Shown one piece after another: positions 16,890 to 23,687 of a DNA stretch of 64,000 bases; the stretch's first letter is position 1; each line of letters begins with the position of its first letter. Position numbers and translations under genes: made by a program. This stretch comes from Microbacterium sp. T32 (lineage in GTDB: Bacteria; Actinomycetota; Actinomycetes; Actinomycetales; Microbacteriaceae), in assembly GCF_001619615.1 (NCBI RefSeq), contig NZ_LQQP01000023.1, positions 1 through 64,000 of the forward strand. The letters run 5' to 3'. The notes under the pieces are model-generated. The model worked only from the letters and a program-made list of their open reading frames with translations. It was not told the DNA's origin and did not search any database.

Positions 16890-18119
16890 ATGACGGATGC
16901 CACAAGCTCGCTGCCATCACTCCGGCGCCACAGTCTCGACGCGGTGCTGGCGTACGCGTGGGACACCGACGTGTTCACCGCCAGCGACGTCATGTCGGCG
17001 GTCGCCCTGACCCGCTCGACGACGATCGACGTCCTCGACGAGCTCGTCGCGCGCGGGCTGCTGGAGGAGCTGCCCAACGCGCGCGCCGTCGGCGAATACT
17101 CCAAGGGGCGGCCCGCCCGCCGGTTCGCGCTGCGCGCCGACGCCGCGCTCGTGGTCGGAGTGGATGCCGGCCGGGGGCACGTGACCGCGACGGTCGCCGA
17201 CCTCCGCGGGGCCCCGATCGCCACCTCGCGCTTGTCGATCGACCCCGAGCGCGACTCCCCCGAGCGGCGGCGCCGCGCGGCCGAGAAGGTCGTCGACGCG
17301 ACGCTGACGCGCGCCCACGCCTCGCGCGACGCCCTCGTGGCGGTGTGCGTGGGCGTGCCCGCCCCGGTCGACCGCGCGGGCCGCTCCCCCGTGCACCACG
17401 ACGGCTTTTGGCAGCGGATGAACCCCGACTTCGTCGACACCTTCGCGTCGTGGGCGCCGGTCGTCCGGGTCGAGAACGACGCTTCGCTCGCCGCGGTCGC
17501 CGAGCACGCGCAGGGCGCCGCCGTGGGCTACGACGACTTCGTGGCGCTGCTCGCCGGCGAGCGGTTCGGCGCCGGGCTGTGGCTCGACGGGCGGCTGCTG
17601 CGCGGAGCGCACGGCGGCGCCGGTGAGACGGTGGCGTTCGACCGGGTCGAGGGCGTCGGCAGTGCGTACGGCCTCGCGCCGCGGTGCGTCGACGCCGCGC
17701 GCGCAGCGATCGCGGCGGGCACCCTGCCGTCCGGCAGCGCCTTGGCCGACGTTCCCCCGGACGACCTGGATGCCAAGCGCATCCTCGACCTCGCCGCCTC
17801 CGGCGACCCGGGGGCCCTGGCCGTCGCGGCCGAGGTCGGCGGTCAGCTCGCGATCGTGACGGGGCTCCTCGGGAGCCTCTTCGACGTGCGCCGGGTCGTG
17901 ATCTCGGGCGCGATCGCCGCCGGCGCGGGGCCGATCATCGCCGCCGCGACCGAGACCCTCCCCGCCGCGCTGCACCTGCCGCCGCCCGAGATCGTGGCCT
18001 CGCCGCTCGGTGCCGACATCGTCTCGACCGGCGCCGTCGCCGCCGCGATCGAGGCGACCCGCGCCCGCGCGATCGACCTGGAGCCCTTTTCCCTGCCGGC
18101 CGAGCGCGCGCGGGCCTGA
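16890..18119 (+). CDS. ROK-family transcriptional regulator (NagC/XylR type)
   Basis: Protein of 409 aa. The N-terminal winged helix (residues about 10-75) has FTASDVMSAVALTRSTTIDVLDELVARGLL, followed by a GRPARRFALRADAALVVGVDAG junction into the actin-like ROK domain. The sugar-binding region has VENDASLAAVAEH. The zinc motif CxCGxxGC of catalytic and many regulatory ROK proteins is absent; the matching region reads SAYGLAPRCVDAARA. It is therefore a regulator, not a kinase. It is divergent from the alpha-glucoside ABC operon and upstream of a GH13 gene, so it probably controls both. Confidence 0.87.
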   Translation: MTDATSSLPSLRRHSLDAVLAYAWDTDVFTASDVMSAVALTRSTTIDVLDELVARGLLEELPNARAVGEYSKGRPARRFALRADAALVVGVDAGRGHVTATVADLRGAPIATSRLSIDPERDSPERRRRAAEKVVDATLTRAHASRDALVAVCVGVPAPVDRAGRSPVHHDGFWQRMNPDFVDTFASWAPVVRVENDASLAAVAEHAQGAAVGYDDFVALLAGERFGAGLWLDGRLLRGAHGGAGETVAFDRVEGVGSAYGLAPRCVDAARAAIAAGTLPSGSALADVPPDDLDAKRILDLAASGDPGALAVAAEVGGQLAIVTGLLGSLFDVRRVVISGAIAAGAGPIIAAATETLPAALHLPPPEIVASPLGADIVSTGAVAAAIEATRARAIDLEPFSLPAERARA

Positions 18120-18129
18120 GTCCGCGCGC

Positions 18130-18192
18130 GCGTGAGGGGTCAGTTTTTGTCGCTTCGAGCGAACCGAAGCGACAGAAACTGACCCCTCACGC
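18130..18192. repeat. Palindromic intergenic element, copy 3
   Basis: A 63-bp copy between two genes pointing the same way (ROK and GH13). Outer arms GCGTGAGGGGTCA and TGACCCCTCACGC are exact, and inner arms are GTCGCTTCG and CGAAGCGAC. The variable segment is GTTTTT on the left and AGAAAC on the right, which pair except for one G-U wobble. It lies 10 bp after the ROK stop and could end that transcript. Confidence 0.9.
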
Positions 18193-18248
18193 CCACCCGG
18201 GGGCGCAACCCGTCGCCCGGACGGGCGCCGGCGGATAGCCTCGGGGGC

Positions 18249-19544
18249 ATGCCCGACTGGCCCGCGCACGTTCTCTGGTGGCACCTGTACCCGCTGGGGT
18301 TCGTAGGGGCGCCGATCCGCGACGGCATCGACCCCGACGCGGAACCTTCGCACCGGCTCGGGCGGATCGAGCCGTGGCTCGACCACGTCATCGAGCTCGG
18401 CCTGAACGGTCTGCTGCTGGGGCCGATCTTCGCATCCGAGACCCACGGGTACGACACCGTCGATCACTTCCGCGTCGACCCGCGGCTCGGCGACGACGGC
18501 GACATCGACCGGCTGCTGGCCGCGGCGCGGGGGCGTGGCATCCGGGTCCTGTTCGACGGCGTCTTCAATCACGTGGGGCGCGGGCATCCCGCGTTCCAGG
18601 CTGCCCTCGCGGGCGGGGATGCGGCGCTGTTCCGCGGCGCGTGGGTCGACGGCCGGTTCGAGCCCGAGGTGTTCGAGGGGCACGGCGCGCTCGTCGCGCT
18701 CGACCACTCCTCCGACGCCACCGCCGACCTCGTGGTCGACGTCATGTGCCACTGGCTCGCGCGCGGAATCGACGGCTGGAGACTGGATGCCGCCTACGCC
18801 GTGCCGCCGGAATTCTGGGCGCGCGTGCTCCCCCGCGTGCGCGAGCGATTCCCCGAGGCATGGTTCCTCGGCGAGGTGATCCACGGCGACGGGGCGGCGA
18901 TCGTGAACGCGTCGACGATGGACTCGCTGACCCAGTACGAACTGTGGCAGGGCATCTGGCACGGCATCGCCGACGGCAACTTCTTCGAGCTCCGTCACGC
19001 GATCGAGCGGCACGACGAGCTTCTCGCGACCTTCGTCCCACAGACCTTCGTCGGCAACCACGACGTCACGCGGATCGCCTCGGCCGTGGGGTCGGAGTTC
19101 GTCCCGCACGCCCTCGCCGTGCTCTTCACGGTGGGCGGCACCCCGTCGGTGTACGCCGGCGACGAGTTCGGCTGGACGGGCGTCAAGGAGCAGCGCGAAG
19201 GCGGCGACGACGCGGTGCGTCCGGAGTTCCCCGCGACCCCGGCGGACGTGACCGACGTCGATGAGCGCATCCTCGACGCGCATCGCGCGCTCATCGCCCT
19301 GCGCCGACGGCATCCGTGGCTCTGGCGCGCCCGCACCGACGTCGTCGAGGTCACGAACGAGACCCTCGTGCTGCGCACGGCCGTGGATGCCGAGGCGGTC
19401 ATCGTCGCGCTGAACCTCGGCGACTCGCCCGCGTCGCTGCCGGCCGCCGACGCCCGGGCCCTGTCCGCCGGCGACGCGTCCGTGCGGGACGCCCGGGTCG
19501 ACGTCCCGCCCCGCGGCTGGGCGGTGCTGTCCTCGCACGCGTGA
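18249..19544 (+). CDS. GH13 alpha-amylase-family glycosidase
   Basis: Protein of 431 aa without a signal peptide. Catalytic sites are GWRLDAA (nucleophile D180), FLGEV (acid/base E209) and FVGNHDVTRI (D272), with VLFDGVFNHVG as conserved region I. The protein is short, lacks a large C-terminal domain, and ends in a small beta-domain (VIVALNLGDSPASLP). It resembles cytoplasmic cyclomaltodextrinase- or trehalose-related amylases acting on short oligosaccharides. The stop codon TGA (19542-19544) lies inside palindromic element copy 4. It probably works with the alpha-glucosidase at 11873 on imported glucans. Confidence 0.82.
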   Translation: MPDWPAHVLWWHLYPLGFVGAPIRDGIDPDAEPSHRLGRIEPWLDHVIELGLNGLLLGPIFASETHGYDTVDHFRVDPRLGDDGDIDRLLAAARGRGIRVLFDGVFNHVGRGHPAFQAALAGGDAALFRGAWVDGRFEPEVFEGHGALVALDHSSDATADLVVDVMCHWLARGIDGWRLDAAYAVPPEFWARVLPRVRERFPEAWFLGEVIHGDGAAIVNASTMDSLTQYELWQGIWHGIADGNFFELRHAIERHDELLATFVPQTFVGNHDVTRIASAVGSEFVPHALAVLFTVGGTPSVYAGDEFGWTGVKEQREGGDDAVRPEFPATPADVTDVDERILDAHRALIALRRRHPWLWRARTDVVEVTNETLVLRTAVDAEAVIVALNLGDSPASLPAADARALSAGDASVRDARVDVPPRGWAVLSSHA

Positions 19545-19601
19545 GGGGTCAATTTCTGTCGCTTCAACGGGATGGAAGCGACAGAAATTGACCCCTCACG
19601 C
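19539..19601. repeat. Palindromic intergenic element, copy 4
   Basis: A 63-bp copy between convergent genes. Outer arms are exact, inner arms are GTCGCTTC and GAAGCGAC, and the variable segment ATTTCT pairs perfectly with AGAAAT. It supplies the stop codon on both sides: TGA 19542-19544 for the GH13 gene and TGA 19598-19596 (minus) for the response regulator. Confidence 0.92.
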
Positions 19602-20249
19602 GCCAGAAACCCGGAAGCGGTGCTCGGGGCGGCCCGTCGAGCCGTAGCGGAGGCCCACCGTGACCAGGCCCCGCTCGGCCAGCGTCGTCAGATGCCGCTG
19701 CGCGGTCGCGCGCGAGACGCCGATGCGATCCGCGACCTCCGTCGCCGACGCCTCGTCGTCGCCGAGCGCCGCGAGAATCGTCTGCTCGGTCGCCGAGCGG
19801 GCGAGCGAGGCGCCGTCGCGCTCGCCCCGCATCACCGCCGCGGCGCGGTCGATGTCGTCCTGCGTCAGTGATCGCGGCGTCGCGAGCAGGTTGCGGTAGC
19901 GCGCGTAGCGGTCGAGGCGTTCGGCGAGGACGCGCGTGTCGAAGGGCTTCACCAGGAACGCCAGCGCCCCGGCCGTGAACGCGCGCCGCACGGTCGCGGC
20001 ATCCGTCGCCGCCGACAGCACGAAGGCGTCGAGCCCGAGCGATCGGACGAGCTCGATCCCGTCGCCGTCCGGCAGATACACGTCGGCGAGCACGAGGTCG
20101 GGAGCGTGTGCCGCGACCGCCGCCCTCGCCTCGCCGACGGTGCGGGCGGGTTCCAGCGCCGCGAAGCCCGGGCGCGCGTCCACGGCGTCGCGGTGGAGCC
20201 CCGCCACCCGGAAGTCGTCGTCGACGACGAGCACACGGATATCGGTCAT
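19596..20249 (-). CDS. CitB/DcuR-type response regulator
   Basis: Protein of 217 aa from ATG 20249, overlapping the kinase stop by 4 nt. The receiver domain has the acidic pocket VLVVDDD (D10-D12), phospho-acceptor D56 in DLVLADVYLP and K101 in FLVKPF. The C-terminal HTH (about residues 153-190) has SATEVADRIGVSRATAQRHLTTLAERGLV, as in CitB/DpiA/DctR regulators. It probably activates the divergent CitMHS transporter gene in response to an external carboxylate sensed by the partner kinase. Its stop codon is provided by palindromic element copy 4. Confidence 0.9.
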   Translation of the reverse strand: MTDIRVLVVDDDFRVAGLHRDAVDARPGFAALEPARTVGEARAAVAAHAPDLVLADVYLPDGDGIELVRSLGLDAFVLSAATDAATVRRAFTAGALAFLVKPFDTRVLAERLDRYARYRNLLATPRSLTQDDIDRAAAVMRGERDGASLARSATEQTILAALGDDEASATEVADRIGVSRATAQRHLTTLAERGLVTVGLRYGSTGRPEHRFRVSGA

Positions 20250-21868
20250 CTCTCCTGCTCCGTTCCGGAATGCAGCACGCCGGGCAGTCGCGCCGCCACC
20301 ACCGCGCCGCGGCCGGACCCGCCGGCATCCACGATCCAGACGTCTCCCCCGCGCCGCCGGGCGAACTCCCTCGACAACGGCAGCCCGACCCCCAGGCCGT
20401 GCACGGCGGCGGGGTCGTCGGTTCGGTCGCGCGGGGCGAACGCGGCGTCGACGTCGACGATGCCGCCGCCGGTGTCGGCCACCGTCAGCACGATGTCGGC
20501 GCCGTCGCCGAGCACAGCGACCTCGACCTCGCGGGGTTCGCCGCCGGATGCCGCGGCGCTCACGGCGTTGTCGACGAGGTTGCCGAGCACGGCGACGACG
20601 TCCTCCACGTCGGCGACGGTCGACGGCAGCCACGTGTCGTCGCTCACCCGCAGCTCCACCCCGCGCTCCCGCGCGGAAAGCCCCTTCGCGCCGAGGAACG
20701 AGCGCAGCATCGCATCGCCGACCAGGTCGAGACCGGGAACGGCCCAGTCGACCGAGCCGCGGTCCACGAGGTCGGCGAGGAACTCCCGAGCCTCGGCGGT
20801 GCGCCCCGCGTCGAGCAGCCCGACGGCGGCGTGCACGCGGTTGGCGTTCTCGTGGCGCTGGACGCGCAGCGCGTCGCCGAGCGCGCGGACGCTGTCGAGA
20901 CGGTCCGTGAGCGCCACGACGTCGGTGCGGTCGCGCAGCACGGCGACGCGGCCGAGCGCCCGCGGCCCGCGCCGGACCGGCCCGACGTCGACGAAGACGA
21001 TGCGGTCGCCGATCGGCATCCCGGTCGGGGCTCCGGATCCGGCGAGCGCGGCGAGGACCGCGGCCGGCAAACCCAGGTCGTCGAGCCGGCGTCCGACGGC
21101 ACCGGTCACCCCGAGGAGCGTCTCGGCCGTGGTCGTGCACACGCGGATGACACCGGTGTCGTCGATGGCCACGACCCCCTCGTCCGCGCTCTCCAGCACG
21201 GCTGTCTGCGTCTGCACGAGGGCGACGAGCTCCTCGGGCTGCACGCCGAGCGTGACCCGTTCGAGGCGTCGGCGCATGAGGAGCGCCACCGCGACGCCGA
21301 GTCCCACGGCCACGACCACCGCGATGCCGATGCCGATCAGCAGCGCGGGGAGGTCGTCGAACACGCTCGCGCGCTCGAACCCCACGCTCACCTCGCCGAC
21401 CGGGTCGCCTCCCCCGGGCGGGTACACCGGCACTTTGGCGCGCGCGGATTCGCCGAGCGTCCCGGTCTCCCACGTCACGACCTCGCGCCCGGCGAGCGCG
21501 TCGGCGAAGCTCGTGCTCACGACCTCGCCGAGGCGGTCGGGGTCGGGATGCGCGAGACGGATGCCATGGTCGTCGGTGATCACGACGAACAGGCCCTCGG
21601 TCCGCGCGGTGACGTCGGAGGCGTAGCGCTCGAGCGTGCCGCCGCGCAGGGACGCGGCATCCGGAGTTCCCGGGTCGGCCGAATACTCCGCGACGAGCGC
21701 GCGAACTTCCGGGGCCTCGGCCACGGACCGGGCGATGTTGAGCGCGGACGAATCGGCTTCGGCGCGGAGCTGCTGGATGCCGAGTCCCGCGAACACCGCG
21801 GTGCACACGGCCACCACCGCGACCATCGTGGCGATCTGCACGAGGAGCATCCGGGTGGCGAATCGCAT
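20246..21868 (-). CDS. CitA/DcuS-type sensor histidine kinase
   Basis: Protein of 540 aa. Two membrane helices (about residues 8-30 and 175-197) enclose an extracytoplasmic sensor of PASTA-unrelated, CitA/DcuS PAS-like type (LFVVITDDHGIRLAHPDPDRLG, a DHxxxxxHP-like signature). A cytoplasmic PAS region (about 222-318) follows, then the dimerisation box LRVQRHENANRVHAAVGLL with phospho-acceptor H339, and an ATPase domain with GNLVDNAVSAA, VADTGGG and GLGVGLPLSREF. The protein probably senses citrate or a C4-dicarboxylate. It starts at ATG 21868 and is divergent from the transporter gene. Confidence 0.9.
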   Translation of the reverse strand: MRFATRMLLVQIATMVAVVAVCTAVFAGLGIQQLRAEADSSALNIARSVAEAPEVRALVAEYSADPGTPDAASLRGGTLERYASDVTARTEGLFVVITDDHGIRLAHPDPDRLGEVVSTSFADALAGREVVTWETGTLGESARAKVPVYPPGGGDPVGEVSVGFERASVFDDLPALLIGIGIAVVVAVGLGVAVALLMRRRLERVTLGVQPEELVALVQTQTAVLESADEGVVAIDDTGVIRVCTTTAETLLGVTGAVGRRLDDLGLPAAVLAALAGSGAPTGMPIGDRIVFVDVGPVRRGPRALGRVAVLRDRTDVVALTDRLDSVRALGDALRVQRHENANRVHAAVGLLDAGRTAEAREFLADLVDRGSVDWAVPGLDLVGDAMLRSFLGAKGLSARERGVELRVSDDTWLPSTVADVEDVVAVLGNLVDNAVSAAASGGEPREVEVAVLGDGADIVLTVADTGGGIVDVDAAFAPRDRTDDPAAVHGLGVGLPLSREFARRRGGDVWIVDAGGSGRGAVVAARLPGVLHSGTEQER

Positions 21869-22069
21869 GACACCTCCGGACGCCGTCGTGCGCGAAATGC
21901 GCAGAACCTACGCTACGCGCACAACGCCGCTCAATGCGAGCAAGCGCGCGCGGGGGCACCGCGCTCCGTAGCCTCGGCCCATTCCCCGGCGCGGAGCGTG
22001 CCGGCATCCACGACGAAGGAGTCGCGATGACCCCCCACATCCTCTCGGCCGCGGGCCGACGACTACGCC

Positions 22070-23554
22070 GTGGCGTACACGCCCGCGGACGGCGTACTCG
22101 TGGCCCTCGGCTTCCTCATGGTGCTGTCGTTCATGGCGCTGATCATGACGCGTCGGCTCACCCCGATGGTCGCGCTGATCGTGGTCCCCACGGTCTTCGG
22201 CCTCATAGCCGGAGCGGGCTTCGGCCTCGGCGACATGGTGATCGACGCGATCGGCAAGATGGCGCCGACCGCGGCCCTGCTGCTCTTCGCGATCATGTAC
22301 TTCGGCATCATGATCGACGTCGGCCTGTTCGATCCGCTCATCCGCGTGATCACGCGCTTCCTGGGCGACGACCCGGCCAAGATCGTGCTCGGCACGGCGA
22401 TCCTCGCCGGTGCGGTGTCGCTCGACGGCGACGGATCCACGACGTTCATCATCACGACCTCGGCGATGCTGCCGCTGTACCTGCGCCTGGGCATGAGCCC
22501 GGTGGTCCTCACGTGCGTCGCGGGCCTGATGAACGGAACGCTGAACATCGTGCCGTGGGGCGGCCCCACGGTACGCGCGGCCACGGCCCTCGGCCTGCAG
22601 CCGACCGACGTGTTCGTTCCGATGGTCCCGTCGCTGCTCGCCGGTCTCGTCGTCGCGCTCGCCTTCGCGTGGTTCCTGGGTCTCTCGGAGCGCAAGCGCC
22701 TCGCGGGCTCGGTGGACACCTCGAAGCTCGACGGCCCCGGCGGATTCGGCCGCCTGGGTGCGCCGAAGCTGTTCCGCGGTGCCGAGTCGAAGCCCGGCGC
22801 GCTCGCGTCGCTGCGCACCGGCAACATCGTGACCGTCCGCGGCGGACGCGGCGCCGTCGCCGCCCCCGAGCTCGTCGAGGCGGCCGACACCGCGATGGCC
22901 GACACGATGCTCGACCCGAACCGCGCGACGCTCCGCCCGAAGCTCATCTGGTTCAACCTGGCGCTCACGATCGCCGTGATGGTGCTGCTCGTGCTCGACC
23001 TGTTCCCGCTGGCGTTCGTGTTCATGGTCGGCGCGGCCCTCGCGCTCATCGTCAACTTCCCGAAGCTGCGCGGACAGGCCGACGAGATCGTGGCCCACGC
23101 GCCCAGCATCGTCGGCGTGGTCTCGATGGTCCTCGCCGCGGGCGTTCTGGTCGGCGTGCTGAACGGCACCGGGATGGTCACCGCGATGGCCGACTGGATC
23201 ACCCAGGTCATTCCGTCGTCGCTCGGACCGTTCCTCGCCGTCATCACCGGCGTGCTGTCGATCCCGTTCACGTTCTTCATGTCGAACGACGCGTTCTACT
23301 TCGGCATCCTGCCGGTGCTCGCCGAGAGCGCCGCGAATTACGGCATCACTCCGGTCGAGATGGCCCGCGCCTCCATCACCGGTCAGCCGGTCCACCTGCA
23401 GAGCCCGCTGGTGCCCGCGATCCTGCTGCTCGTCTCGCTCGCCGGCGTCAACCTCGGCGACCACCACAAGAAGGTGCTGTGGCGCGCGACGATCGTCTCG
23501 CTCGTGATGCTCGCCGTCGGCGTGCTCGTGGGGGCGGTCCCGCTCCTCGGCTGA
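22070..23554 (+). CDS. CitMHS-family citrate/carboxylate transporter
   Basis: Protein of 494 aa from GTG 22070 with about 11-12 membrane helices. SLDGDGSTTFIITTSAMLPL and FFMSNDAFYFGILPVLAE are hallmark CitMHS segments, which carry metal-citrate complexes in symport with protons. No ribosome binding site precedes GTG 22070. A strong one (GAAGGAG) precedes ATG 22027, which is in another frame; removing one base from the C6 run at 22031-22036 would join ATG 22027 to the transporter frame. The true start is therefore probably ATG 22027 with a sequence error, or the gene is frameshifted. It is divergent from the two-component system that likely controls it. Confidence 0.85.
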   Translation: MAYTPADGVLVALGFLMVLSFMALIMTRRLTPMVALIVVPTVFGLIAGAGFGLGDMVIDAIGKMAPTAALLLFAIMYFGIMIDVGLFDPLIRVITRFLGDDPAKIVLGTAILAGAVSLDGDGSTTFIITTSAMLPLYLRLGMSPVVLTCVAGLMNGTLNIVPWGGPTVRAATALGLQPTDVFVPMVPSLLAGLVVALAFAWFLGLSERKRLAGSVDTSKLDGPGGFGRLGAPKLFRGAESKPGALASLRTGNIVTVRGGRGAVAAPELVEAADTAMADTMLDPNRATLRPKLIWFNLALTIAVMVLLVLDLFPLAFVFMVGAALALIVNFPKLRGQADEIVAHAPSIVGVVSMVLAAGVLVGVLNGTGMVTAMADWITQVIPSSLGPFLAVITGVLSIPFTFFMSNDAFYFGILPVLAESAANYGITPVEMARASITGQPVHLQSPLVPAILLLVSLAGVNLGDHHKKVLWRATIVSLVMLAVGVLVGAVPLLG

Positions 23555-23568
23555 GCCGCTCCGCACGG

Positions 23569-23631
23569 GCGTGAGGGGTCAAGAAGTGTCGCTTCGCGCC
23601 CCGCGAAGCGACACTTCTTGACCCCTCACGC
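23569..23631. repeat. Palindromic intergenic element, copy 5
   Basis: A 63-bp copy between the convergent CitMHS and GH43 genes. Outer arms are exact. The variable segment AGAAGT pairs perfectly with ACTTCT, and the inner arms GTCGCTTCGCG and CGCGAAGCGAC are longer than in other copies, leaving a 4-nt loop. It is the most perfect palindrome of the set. Confidence 0.92.
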
Positions 23632-23639
23632 GGGAACGA

Positions 23640-23675
23640 AGAGGACCCCGGATGCCATGGCATCCGGGGCCCTCT
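23640..23675. terminator. Hairpin terminator after the GH43 gene
   Basis: An inverted repeat with arms AGAGG and CCTCT plus CCCCGGATGCCA and TGGCATCCGGGG lies 12 nt beyond the stop of the minus-strand GH43 gene and directly next to palindromic element copy 5. Its stem sequence is unrelated to that element. There is no clear U-tract. Confidence 0.5.
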
Positions 23676-23687
23676 GGGTTCAGAGCG

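Noticed and set aside
5206..23631. The palindromic copies as a CRISPR array
   Set aside because: They are kilobases apart with genes between them, there are no regular spacers, and no cas genes are present.
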